Shown here in pieces: positions 35,771 to 46,667 of a DNA stretch of 64,000 bases. Numbering within the stretch: position 1 is the stretch's first letter; each line of letters begins with the position of its first letter. Below the pieces are notes generated by a model. The model was not told the origin of the DNA. It saw nothing but the letters and a program-made list of their open reading frames with translations, and did no database searches. This DNA is from Jackrogersella multiformis (Eukaryota > Ascomycota > Sordariomycetes > Xylariales > Hypoxylaceae), in NCBI GenBank assembly GCA_902806575.1, contig CADCXD010000005.1:3720001-3784000 (forward strand), read 5' to 3'. The translations under genes and the position numbers were made by a program.

Positions 35771-38296
35771 TTTATAATATATTTCGTAAAATATTTAATC
35801 CGTTTATATTTAAAATTTATAAAGCTTTATTGCGTTAAATTTAAAATATTTTAACTTTTCGTTAATTATAAATAACTTTTTTATAACGGTAAACGTTAAT
35901 TATTATATTAATAAACGTAAAATTTAATTTATAAAATAAAAAGTAAATAAATATTTTATTAAAAAACTTAATTTAAATTTAAATTCTTTTATTTAAACTT
36001 TAATTTTTATAACGAAAACCTTAATAATATAATACTTTCCTTTTTTTAAGTTTTTTTTAAATATTATATAATATAAATATATTATTCCGTATAAAACGAT
36101 ATTTAATTAAAAAGGTTATTTTATCGTAATTATATACGTTTTATTAAACGACGTAAATAAATTATTATTAAAATTAAAACTTAAAAATATTAAAAAGCTT
36201 TTTATTTAATAATTAAATTAAATATATTATATATAATAATAACGATAAAATTATAATTTTTATTTTAATAATAAAGTAATTATTATAATTATTAAAAATT
36301 AAAAAACGCTTTACGTTTAACTTTATAAATAATATATACGTATTAAAATAATATAATTATTTAAAAATAATTAAATCGTTTATTTAATCGTTTTCGTTAA
36401 TATTTAACGTTATTTCGGTTTTTAAATTATTAATAAGTTACGTTTTAAATATCCGATTATTTAGAAAAATAAAAAACGAAAATATTATATATTTTATAAT
36501 TAAATAAATTTTAATAATTATGACGGGTATTTTAAAATTAAAATTTATTATATAAAGTTTAAAAAAATTACTTTATATTTATAATTACACGTCGTTAATA
36601 TAATTAATTTTAATATTAATTTCGTTTATATTATATATATATTTCGGTTAAATATTATTTATAAATATTACACGTTTAAACTTTTAAAATTATTAAAAAA
36701 TAAAAATATAATTCCCAGTTAATTTACGTATTATAAATATCGGTTAATTATAAATACGTTTAAAAATATCTCGATTTCGTTTTAAAAATTAAATTATTTA
36801 TTATCGTCGAAAATATTTAAATTAAAAACGTAAATTTTAATCGAATATAACGATTTTATTAATAATATATTATACGATTTATATATTAATATAATAATTA
36901 ACTTTACTTAACCGATAAAATTATATATAAAAAGTTATTTTTTTAAAAAACGTAAAACCTTAATTATCGTCGTCGTTTTTAATATAAAAATAAATTTTAT
37001 AATAATAATTACGTACACGTTTATATAAAGCACGAAAATAACGAATAATTATTATTATAATTTTAAATTAAATTTTAAATTTTATAAAATCGGTAAAAAA
37101 TATAATAAATAAAATAACGTTAATAAATTAAAAAATAAAAACGATATCGTTAATTAAAATAAAATTTAAACGTTTTATTACTTTTATCGAAAACATAATA
37201 ATCTCGTTATTTATAATAATAATAATAATAAATATTTAATTAAAAAAATTAATATTATTAAAAAAACAAAAAAAGAATTAAATATATCTAAAACTTTTTT
37301 ATATATTTCGCTTTTATTACCGTTTTAAACTTATAACGTATTAATATTATTAATATTATTTACGTTTATTTTTATATTTCGTTTCGAAAACTTTTTATAA
37401 CGAATAAATATCGAGAAATCCTTAAATTTATTTTATAAATAACGTTATATTATTAATCGTTAATATAGTTTTTTATTATTTTTAAATATTCACAATAAAT
37501 AAAATACCTTAAAAATCCATAATATAAAATAATAAAATATATATCGTTAATTAAGTTTAAAAAATTAATTTATTTATATTTCGATATAAAAAAAAATTTA
37601 ATACGATCGATTAAAATAATTATTTTATATATTTTATTATTATAATAAACTCGTTAACTTTTTTATAATTAATAAAAGTTACGAACGTTTAAAATTATTT
37701 TTAAATTATATTTAAAAATATTATATTATTTTACTTTACGAAATTAAAAAACCTTTTTTATATAAATTAAAACTTATTTATTAATCCTTAATAATAAATA
37801 TTAAATATAATTTTTTAAATTATCTCGAATTTATCAACTTTATTTTAGTTAATATTTATAAATTTACGTATAATAAAATTCCGCGATAACTTTTTATTTT
37901 TATTATTATTAACGTAAGAATATAATTTTTTATTATTAAGCTTTTTATATAATTATATAATATATATAATCGCATATAAATTATAAATCGTTACATTAAA
38001 AATAATTTAATTAAAATCGATTATAAGTTTAATATTATATAAAATAATTATTAAATCGTTTAAATATTAATTTACGTTAAAAATAAATTACCGTTTATTA
38101 TTTCAACTTTTATAATTAAATAAAAAAAGGTAATTTTAATATTATCGTAATATAATATTTTATTAAGCTTTTTTATATAAAAGTTATTAAATTACGAGAA
38201 TTTAAATATAAAATAACCGTATATAATATTAAATTTAAATGTTACGATAAAGTAATTTTCTTTAAACTTTTTTATTATATATTAAAAAAACAATTT

Positions 38297-38377
38297 ATTA
38301 ATTAATTTTTAACCACTTTTTTCATTAAAAACATATATTAATTAATTCTTTAATCATTTTTTTCATTAAAAAAATAT
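38297..38377 (+). repeat. two-copy imperfect 40-bp tandem repeat
   Basis: Units begin with ATTAATTAATT at 38297 and 38337 and share the core CATTAAAAA. Differences between the units include C/T changes. Confidence 0.7.
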
Positions 38378-39529
38378 ATTAAATTTTAAAAGAAAACTTT
38401 TAATTAATTTAATTTTAATATTATTTTTTAATAAATACTTTTAAAACTCGTATATTAAACGCTTTAATTATTCGAACCGTAATATTATTTTTAACGAAAA
38501 AATTTATATACGAACTTATTTAATTTATTTAATAAACTCGTAAATTTAATTTAAGGTTAAATTTTAAAACTTTTACATTTTAATTTTTTTTATTTAAAAT
38601 TACGTGTTCGGTATTAACGGTTAAAAATTAATAATTAATTATTAATAATTATAACTTTTACCGTTAATTATTATAACTTTTTTAATACGTTATAATTAAA
38701 TTAAATAAACTTTTTTATTAATATTTCGAATTTCTTTTTAATAAAATTAAATATAAATATCGAAAAACGATATATATTAAACGAAATATCCTCGATAATT
38801 AATTTAATTTAATTTAATATAAAAGCTTTATAATGCTCGTTAAAATTATTAAAAACGATAAATTCGTTAAAATTATAAATATCGTTAAAAACGTAAAAGT
38901 TTTCGAATTTTTCGTTAATATATATATTAATAACTTTTAAAAAACGTAATAATATAAATAATAATAACCTTAAAATCGAAACTTTTTTTTAAATAAACGA
39001 AAAGTTTAAAACGAAAGATTTAATTTTTTTTATAATTACGAAAATTTAATAAAAAAACATTTCTCTTTATATTTAAAGTTTTTAAAAAACTTTAAAAGCG
39101 AGAGATTTTAAAAAAACATCGTAAAAATTAACGAAAAAAGGTCGGGTAAATATAAATTAAATTAATATTTTATTTTATATTTAAAATTAAATATTATACT
39201 TAAAAATAACCTCGTTATATTCGAAAAAATATATTTAATACTTACGATCGTATAATAATAATTATTAAAATTAAAATACTTTTTAAAACTCGAAAAATAA
39301 AGCTTTATATTCGAACAAATATAACGATAATATAAATAAAAAATAATATTTTCTTAAAAATCGTCGAAAAACGTTATAAACGTATACGTTAAAAAAAACA
39401 TCGTTTATTTTTAATTTATACGTTTAATTATTAAAAATACGTAACGTATTTCGCGTTAATTTCCCGAAAAAAACATTAATTAAAACGTTAAATTAAAAGT
39501 TAATAAAATTAATATTTTTTAAAATATAT

Positions 39530-40290
39530 TACGTGTTATATTTTTTATATTTAAAATATAAAAAAACTTAATTCGAAAAATATAATAATTATTTAATTAA
39601 AAAACGTAATATAATTTTATATATATTTATATTTTATTAAATTAAATTACCTTCGTTATTTTTATTATTTTCGGTACTTTTTAATTTAAATTTCCTTAGT
39701 TTTTTTCGTTTTTTTTAACTTAAATTACCTTTATTACTTTCGTTATTATCGTTATTTTTAATTATAATAACTTTAGTTTAAATTACTTTCGTTTTTTAAT
39801 TTTTTATTATTTTTTTTAATTTAAATTTCTTTTATTACCTTTTAATTATAATTACTTTCGTTTAAGTTACCTTCGTTTTTATAATATTTAAAATATATAA
39901 AAACTTAATTTAAAAAATATAAAAAATATTTAATTAAAAAACATAATATAATTTTATTTTTATTTTTATTTAAATTAAATATTCTTTATATTTATTAAAT
40001 TAAATTATTTTTATTATTTTCGTTTAAATTATTATCGTTATTTTTTATATTAATATACTTTTATTATTTTCGTTATTTTTATTTAAGTTTTCTTCGTTAT
40101 TTTTCGAATTAAATTATTTTTATTTAAAATATTTTTAATGCTTTTAAAATAAAATTACCTTTAAAATTTATTAAAAATTATATTACGTTTTTTAATTAAA
40201 TTACTTTCGTTACTTTTTAAATAAAATTATTTTCGTTATTTTTTAAATAAAATTACGTTTAAAATTTATTATAAAATTATAATATATTTT
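39530..40290 (+). repeat. decayed tandem array rich in AATTACTTTCGTTATTTTT-like units
   Basis: A short motif of the type AATTACYTTCGTTATTTTT recurs many times between about 39640 and 40260. A longer block containing ATATTTAAAATATA, then CTTAATT and TTTAATTAAAAAAC, appears near 39545 and again near 39883, about 340 bases apart. It looks like an old minisatellite or tandem duplication eroded by mutation. Confidence 0.6.
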
Positions 40291-40985
40291 AATATTTAAT
40301 AATTTATAAATATATTTAATTTATATTAAATATATTTTTAAAATTAAATTTTATTATATATTTTAAATATGCGATAAAATAATAAAATAAATAAATACGT
40401 TATAATAATATTTTATTAATTATTTATTTTTATATATATTTATCGATTTTATTTAAATTTTTAATATAATTTAAAAGGTTATATTACGTAAAAATATTTC
40501 CCGATAAATTATTTTATATAAAAATTTAAAAAAATTAATTTATAAATATATAAATTAACTTTAATTTTAATTTTTTTTTATATTTTTAAATAAATTTATT
40601 CTTTTTATAAATAATTTATTTATTTTTTAAAAATATATTTACTTTTTTTAACTTTTTTTAAAATTTTTATTAATAAATTATTTAATTATATATTAAAACT
40701 TATATTATATATTAATAAAAAATATTTATTTAAATAAAAGTATTTATACTTTATATATATATTATACCTATCTAAAAATACCTCGGATTATCTATTAATT
40801 ATTACCTGTTTTGCTAATTAAAGCGCAGTGCCCGCTAGGGCACAAGGCGAACTTTATGTGTAGCCAGTGCTAGTACCTAGGTAGCTCCAGAACCAGAACT
40901 TTAGTAGATGAATCTTTTTAATTTCTGACTTGCATTTATTCAAAGTCACAACCATATGTAATACATTACCACGCCATTGCCCACG

Positions 40986-42125
40986 ATGAAGCCGATATCT
41001 TCCCTTCCGAATAGTACCATATTCAGGCCTCTTATATCGCGTCCTTGCAACTGTTCAAGCTACTTACGTATCAGACCGCAGCAATGCCGAACCTTCCTAC
41101 GACCAGAACGGCCCTCTCACCGCGCAGTTGAGAATCTCAACGTCCGTCGCATGCGCAACGTGTCTTCTGAATACTACTCTAGACGACGGTTCCTTCTACT
41201 AGTAGGCCTGATATCCGGTCTCGCCGGTGTCTGCTATTCCTCGTATGAAATTTACCGAAGGCTTAGTAAACCAACGAAGCTCGACAGCGGCCTGCCGGAT
41301 AAACTGGACCCCTTCAGCACCGAAGCTGGTTCGAAGCGCAAGACAGTCATACACGGCAAGGACGGCAAAGAGCTCGTACCGACGGGGAATAGTACCATTC
41401 CTACGTTCCCCCGATTGTTGGACCTTGCGGTGGGCGCTGAAGGAGGGCAGGAGATGGCCAACGGCGTGGAATACACATTGGTTGGGCTAGGAGTAAGGAC
41501 GGTGAGCTTCTTGGGAATTCAGGTGTATATGGTTGGGTACTACATCGCGACACAAGATATCGCTGCGATACAGTCGCGACTGATCAAGGAGATACATCCC
41601 ATCGCAACAACACTGGTCCATAATGAGAAGGATGAGTTGCGCAAGGTGTTGCTGGATCCGGAACGAGGAGAAAAGCTGTGGAATGATATCCTACTAGAGG
41701 TGAAACCGCGCTCCCTTTTCAGAGTCGTGCCCGTGAGAGATACGGACTTTCACCACTTGAGAGACGGGTTCGTACGAGCGATCACGGCGAGGTCACAAGG
41801 CAATAGCCGCGACTATGGCGACCAGGCATTCGGAGAGGCTATGAAAGAATTCCGAACTCTGTTCAATCGAGGCAAAGTACCCAAGAAGCAGGAGATGCTG
41901 CTGGTTCGAGATGCTGCCGGACGGCTAACCATTACTTTTGATGACGGCAAGACCGGTATGGGCACCATTGGGCGTGTTACCGACGAGCGAGTCTCCCGAT
42001 TGCTGTGGCTCAACTACCTAGCTGGTAGCAAGGTTGCGTCCGAACCGGCGAGAAACAACATTGTTGATGGTATCATGGAGTTTGTTGAGAGACCAGTGGG
42101 CACGGTCGCCACGCAGGTAATATGA
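40986..42125 (+). CDS. AIM18: AIM18-like mitochondrial protein (chalcone-isomerase-like fold)
   Basis: An intronless frame of 379 residues from the ATG at 40986. The N-terminus is basic and poor in acidic residues (residues 1 to about 60), as expected for mitochondrial import. It is followed by one hydrophobic segment (F-L-L-L-V-G-L-I-S-G-L-A-G-V). The second half holds the chalcone-isomerase-like region: A-N-G-V-E-Y-T-L-V-G-L-G-V-R-T-V-S-F-L, then Q-V-Y-M-V-G-Y-Y-I, and R-D-G-F-V-R-A-I near residue 260. Yeast Aim18 is an inner-membrane protein of this fold without chalcone-isomerase activity. The gene begins about 220 bases beyond the AT-rich block and shows no sign of damage. The last codons (C-A-G-G-T-A-A-T-A) could form a weak splice donor, so the extreme C-terminus is uncertain. 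Confidence 0.85.
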   Translation: MKPISSLPNSTIFRPLISRPCNCSSYLRIRPQQCRTFLRPERPSHRAVENLNVRRMRNVSSEYYSRRRFLLLVGLISGLAGVCYSSYEIYRRLSKPTKLDSGLPDKLDPFSTEAGSKRKTVIHGKDGKELVPTGNSTIPTFPRLLDLAVGAEGGQEMANGVEYTLVGLGVRTVSFLGIQVYMVGYYIATQDIAAIQSRLIKEIHPIATTLVHNEKDELRKVLLDPERGEKLWNDILLEVKPRSLFRVVPVRDTDFHHLRDGFVRAITARSQGNSRDYGDQAFGEAMKEFRTLFNRGKVPKKQEMLLVRDAAGRLTITFDDGKTGMGTIGRVTDERVSRLLWLNYLAGSKVASEPARNNIVDGIMEFVERPVGTVATQVI

Positions 42126-42582
42126 TGCATCGGATATGCCGAAGCTACCTATAACTGGCCAAGTATGCATTCTTTGACTGTTGAGGAATTGTACATCGGT
42201 GTATATTACGCAGCATTCCATTCACTCTTGTGTCATCTAGCGAGAGTATCATGGTCGTGTCGATTTGCTCGTTCGTGCTACCTACCACCGGGTATCCTCT
42301 TCGGTAATGCATGACAGCCCGGTTGATTCGAATGATACTTCTTGGCCGGGTATACTAGGCTAAAGATCCAAATGTGACGATGTCTTATTTACCTCCTGGA
42401 TCCGAGATAGATGGCCCCGTTTCAAGATGAGGAAGGGCACACACATTGTCTGCCGGAGTCGGTGGCTGTGAGATAGACGTGGCAGATTCACACGCCATCG
42501 ATAACACCAGGACCAAGACCTGGGGTGAGAGAAGAAATATCTTGGCTGTATAAATGCAAATTAAATGGTCACGTAGCAGCGG
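42126..42582. other. intergenic, no gene seen
   Basis: About 460 bases following the AIM18-like gene. Short antisense frames show no domain. Confidence 0.5.
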
Positions 42583-43119
42583 ATGGACATGCAACCATCA
42601 GACATTGGAACCAGGAAAAACTTCAAAAGACTGATCGACCATACCGAACATCTCTTTTCTTTCCTATTTCTCTGCCTGCTTGTTGCGACGAGCCCGGGCC
42701 AACAAAACCAGCCAGATGTCCCCTCAAATATCATTCTCGAATACGACTTCCAACACACTCGACCGCGCCGGGGCACTCGATGTCTGGTCTACACCGCGGA
42801 CCTAACCAGTAGGATGTTGGGCACAGCGGGCACCGTCGGCGTCATCCTCGTCCCAATCGTCCTGATCGCGATTCTCCTAGCGATGTGGTACTGCCCTTTC
42901 CGGCACGTCAGCCCCCCTCATGCTGGCGTAGCAGTCAGAAGAGCCGGCAGAGCTGGCGGCACAATGCGTAGCACAACAGGCAGTGTGGCGGGAGTCGACA
43001 GCACAGCCATCCCTTACGCCGCGCCCTCCTACGAGCTCGACACGCACCGCTCTTTTAGGCTTACCAGGATCTCGGAGGAGGGAGGCCCTTTGCACCACCA
43101 TACGGCAGCTCATAAGTGA
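42583..43119 (+). CDS. hypothetical single-pass membrane protein
   Basis: An open frame of 178 residues with ordinary GC content. The first half has a moderately hydrophobic stretch (about residues 25-36). A clear transmembrane segment follows at about 81-101 (G-T-V-G-V-I-L-V-P-I-V-L-I-A-I-L-L-A-M-W), then a basic, Gly/Ser/Arg-rich tail of about 70 residues ending in a His-rich motif. No known domain was recognised. The real start may be the Met just before the membrane helix, or there may be an upstream exon. The antisense frames over the same bases are shadows. It is kept because the membrane helix followed by a positive flank looks like real protein. Confidence 0.45.
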   Translation: MDMQPSDIGTRKNFKRLIDHTEHLFSFLFLCLLVATSPGQQNQPDVPSNIILEYDFQHTRPRRGTRCLVYTADLTSRMLGTAGTVGVILVPIVLIAILLAMWYCPFRHVSPPHAGVAVRRAGRAGGTMRSTTGSVAGVDSTAIPYAAPSYELDTHRSFRLTRISEEGGPLHHHTAAHK

Positions 43120-44394
43120 CCGCCATTCCCGTACGGCTTGAGGGATCCATATAATTTTGGTCTCGCAAAGGTCTCCCAGGAGGGTTTTCTTCTTTGGAAA
43201 GCCGCATGGGGGCTTTCTTTTTCCCGCGGAGACTGGATTTACTCGTTCCTGGCATCGCCTCTGCTGCGGTTGTGGCTACTTTCCAGCTTTCGGTAGGTCA
43301 CGATTGGGAGATCCATGTTTTTCTATTTTTCTTTTTCGACGCGTGCTGAAACTTTGGACAGAGTCCTGTTCGCAGCCTTGCAACGCTGCCATGACCGAGG
43401 AAACACGACGCAACCTTGGAAGCGATTGATGCTCTAGGATTGTGACGGCCACACATCAATGTTTTTTTAAAAGACCTACCGACGTTAACATTCGAGAATA
43501 ACGGTGGCAAATAGTTACCTGGTCAAGCCTGTCCGCTGTCTTCTCGGGCCATTGCTCTGGGGAGGCGAGCTAAAGCCTGGTGTCTACAGTATACGATTAA
43601 TATTCAATATCAAATTTAATTCTCCCAGTAATCACATTGGATGAAACGCCCCTGACATGCCATGATGTTTCCTCAGAGCTGTAGGGGTGACCACGATGTA
43701 TAACCTCCCCCGTAGTTCTTTTCATTGTCGGATACTATAAGAGTTGTTAGAATATCCCCTACCGGGGTAGTTAGTTTTTTCTTGTTTGCTTAAGGGATAT
43801 ACAGCAACGCTCAGAAAGGGGTTCATGGCAAACAGGCAATGTCTACCTACCTACTGACCGAGGTACGTAATCGACCACATACCTTGGGTAGGAGATATGT
43901 ACCTAGGAGGTAGGTAAGGGCTTATATATCATGGATGCCACAAACAATTCAATGATTGTACGGACATTTTGGTAATTGGCTGTTGTTTTATCTAGATGCT
44001 ATCTTGCTTAAGGCTACATCTTATGGTCACATAATACTTATGTACCAAGGGTAACTATTGGCTCTGAGGTCTCGTCTAAATATTTGAAGTCCCCTTATAT
44101 AACCGTGGCACCTACAATGAGTTATAGGATCAAGACTCTAAAATTGTAATTTTTTAATTTATAGCACTAATATGTCTAATAACAGCAGTAGCTAACTATG
44201 TATCTATCGGAGGCACAGTCGACGGATGTCTATCGTATCGCATGCTCGCTCTTCGATTCGCATGGTGATCTCGCATAACAGCTCTCATATAATAACTCAG
44301 TAAAGGTTGGTTATACCATGACTAGCGCACTAGGTTCCCCTTTATCCCTCTTCCCTCCACGGCTTGTTCAAAGCTTAGACGAGGGACCATCGAG
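43120..44394. other. intergenic, no gene seen
   Basis: About 1.27 kb. TACCTACCTACTGACC and TAGGAGGTAGGTA-type runs lie around 43842-43918. Small frames at 43157-43510 overlap on both strands without domains. Confidence 0.5.
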
Positions 44395-44917
44395 TCACAG
44401 AGCGCCGACTTCAGTCAGCAGGCCCTTGAGCTCTCCAGATTTGGCCTGCAGATCGGAGTTGCCGCCAATGTGCTTCTTGCCGATGAAGATGTTGGGGACG
44501 GTGCGCTGACCGGATATTTCCTGCAGCGCATCCTGGATGGCGGAACCGTCGGGCACCTCGTCCAGCTCGACCAGCTTGTACTTGGCGCCTAGGCTATCGA
44601 GAAGGTTCTTCGAGGCGCGGCAATAGGGGCAGAAGCTCTTTGAGAATACGGCTTTAAAGAGGGGGGGATTCTTGTTAGTTGCGGTTCTATAATGTCGAAG
44701 AGGGGTTAAGGAGAGAAGATTTAAGTAGGTAGCCATATATATCGATGAGATGTTGGTTGTGATTTGCTGCAAGTTGGTTCACAAAGAAAGGGAAAGTAGA
44801 GAAAAGGCAAATCAAAGCAAATCAAAGCAAATCAAAGCAAATGTGGCATGGGAAGCGGTACTTACCAACAGCATTCTCGTCGATGATGCTCTGGGCTTTG
44901 GTCTTCGCGTCGGCCAT
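44395..44917 (-). CDS. dithiol glutaredoxin
   Basis: Two exons on the minus strand, 44917-44866 and 44651-44395, join through a 214-base GT-AG intron into 102 residues, the usual size. The active site C-P-Y-C occurs in V-F-S-K-S-F-C-P-Y-C. The glutathione-binding signature T-V-P-N-I-F-I with downstream G-G-N-S-D-L is present. The protein reduces disulfides and glutathione mixed disulfides with GSH in the cytosol; no clear targeting peptide is encoded. The intron reads through in frame from the second exon, which gives a misleading longer frame to 44772. Near its donor the intron carries a GCAAATCAAA tandem repeat. The small size and CPYC site exclude the monothiol class. Confidence 0.92.
44807..44842 (+). 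repeat. 10-bp tandem repeat inside glutaredoxin intron
   Basis: GCAAATCAAA is repeated about three and a half times without change, 23 bases or more from the splice donor. Confidence 0.85.
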
Positions 44918-45673
44918 GGCTTGCGGTGATATGAACGATGAGAAGAATCGGCGGATATAAAACATGAAAATGTGGAATATTCGGGTGGTATAAAGGACGA
45001 CGACTTCTGAATGACGATTTATTATTACAAAGATAGAACTCTAAGGTGGTGCACGGGTGTCTTGGTTTTTATAGTTGCGCCCGTTTTGACACAATGGCAA
45101 TGGGTATGGGTATTGCAATGGATATGACGATGGGTATGATATGGCAAATTGTATTTGTCAGAACAGAATATGATATACCTACTAAGTGGTTAGTAGCGTA
45201 GGGATTGCGACGCTAGGATGGGATTTGGACAAGATTTAGATTTAGTGTACAAACCTTGGAACCTTAGATTTGGATGGATGACGGCAGAAGACGCAATCGC
45301 AGTCGCAATCGCAAACACCTGGGGCAGATTCCGAGGTTGCCATTTCCAAATGATTTGAGAGGTTCCTAAGTATGTACATATCCTATGGTATTTAATATCA
45401 TAGGTACCTACGTGTAGGTAAGTAGAGGTAAGTAACACAGATATCTAAGTGTACAATACAACCGAGGTACAAAATAAATGACGCAACTACTTAATGGAAA
45501 AAATGTGTTAATAGGTAACGGCAGGCGGCACAACAAAGTGGGCCTCAAATGACTACACTACCTAGTCTATACATATTAGCTTACATAATTCTTGGATTTA
45601 TATTCTGCCACCGCCTTGCCTAAGTAAGGCGTATCCTCTTTTTTTTCTTTTCTAAAATACATCCGTAGTAGGT

Positions 45674-45700
45674 ACATCCATCCATCCATCCATCCATCCC
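45674..45700 (+). repeat. (ATCC)n microsatellite
   Basis: About six consecutive ATCC units, ending in CCCATCCC. Confidence 0.85.
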
Positions 45701-45903
45701 ATCCCGTTAATCTTAGTCCAGCCTTGTTCGACACTTGGCTCACCCAATTCACATTCGACTAACATTTCTACCCAATAAATACCTTCCCATTCTACTGCCT
45801 ACTGTAAATACCATCCAATTGCAACACCGGACTTTTCCTCCGACGTTGGTAGAGAATACCTAAATCAATCTTTATCGCGCATATGCGCGTATCTGGTGAT
45901 TTT

Positions 45904-45928
45904 GTCCCAGTCCCAGTCCCAGTCCCAG
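45904..45928 (+). repeat. (TCCCAG)4 hexanucleotide repeat
   Basis: Four successive TCCCAG units in the putative leader of the BAG-domain gene. Confidence 0.85.
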
Positions 45929-46667
45929 ACGAGTTGCACAATAATAGATGCGATACCTTAGCTGTGGAACTCTCCCGAGAAACGACCCAATAAGAAAGGA
46001 ACCTCTTAGGCCATTTCTCTATTTCCCTACTAAAGATCCATAAGCAACCTGTCCTTTGAATCGCATGACCAACCTAAGCAACCTATCGTGGGTTCCATCT
46101 TGACCGAACTGCCTCTTTGCAGTTGACAACACATCAACGATCCGCTGAACGGTCGAAACCTTACACTACCTGACTACGTACAACGACCTAAATCAAAGCT
46201 CGGAACCATACAAACCCACTAGAGTCCAAAGGCAGACAAGACCAATACACAAAACTACACAAACCTACACAAGACCTACACAAATCTTGCAGATCTCTAG
46301 AGCCTGCCCCCCCGCGATTATTACAGGTTAGTACCTACAGTACTTGGGAACATCGAGGGAACATTAGGGGAACATTGAAAAGGTCACAATTGCCATCAGC
46401 CATCGACCGTCAGGCTTTCTTTAGTAGGAAGAGGCGACCTGAAAAGGACCAACAGAAATTTGTGCACAAGTCCTAGTGGCATCTGCACGGCTCCCTCCCG
46501 AGATCACCTGCATTAAGTCGAGTCGAGCAGTACACTAGATAGCATAGCAAAACCATTGCCTGCCGCGAGTGTAGGTACCACTTGCCGCTGCATCTGCAAC
46601 CGCTTCTCCGCAAGTTAAAATAAAGAAACTTCGCTGGGTGTCCTCCGGGACAACCTAGCTCTTCAAG

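Larger units (their letters stand above)
18105..40765. other. AT-rich isochore (RIP-like hypermutated block)
   Basis: Roughly 22.7 kb of extreme AT content with sharp edges. Some 60-base lines, for example 18241-18300, contain no G or C. No gene-sized open frame exists; the longest frames are runs of Ile, Asn, Lys and Phe. In lines inspected by eye (for example 21241-21300 and 36361-36420) nearly all remaining C is followed by G, and CA is absent or rare. Degraded Gypsy-type Pol motifs and repeated segments show that much of it is old transposon sequence. Such blocks in Pezizomycotina are usually heterochromatic; a pericentromeric position is possible but not shown. Confidence 0.9.
35770..40765. 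other. hypermutated sequence of unrecognised origin
   Basis: About 5 kb, as AT-rich as the Gypsy copies and also with residual C mainly in CG, but not recognised as a copy of any part of 18.4-35.7 kb. Some patches keep more CG than the Gypsy copies (for example 36361-36420 and 38821-38940). No domain could be read through the damage. It may be another element family or an older duplicate of a genomic region. Confidence 0.5.
44918..46667. other. intergenic with several simple repeats
   Basis: About 1.75 kb between the divergent glutaredoxin (-) and BAG-domain (+) genes. Holds an (ATCC)n run at about 45674-45700 and four TCCCAG units at 45904-45928. No ATG occurs between about 46321 and the BAG frame. 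The rest is C/A-rich, like a long 5' leader. Confidence 0.6.

Noticed and set aside
18105..40765. Mitochondrial DNA insertion or mitochondrial contig as explanation of the AT-rich block
   Set aside because: Gypsy Pol remnants, inverted element copies and C-to-T/G-to-A differences between copies fit hypermutated transposons; no mitochondrial gene was recognised.
18105..40765. Centromere core
   Set aside because: Composition would fit, but centromere identity cannot be read from sequence and the block is short; left as a possibility only.
45883..46000. Short ATG frame over the TCCCAG repeat, possible upstream ORF or first exon of the BAG gene
   Set aside because: It ends in a stop and no consensus donor joins it in frame to 46668 by eye.
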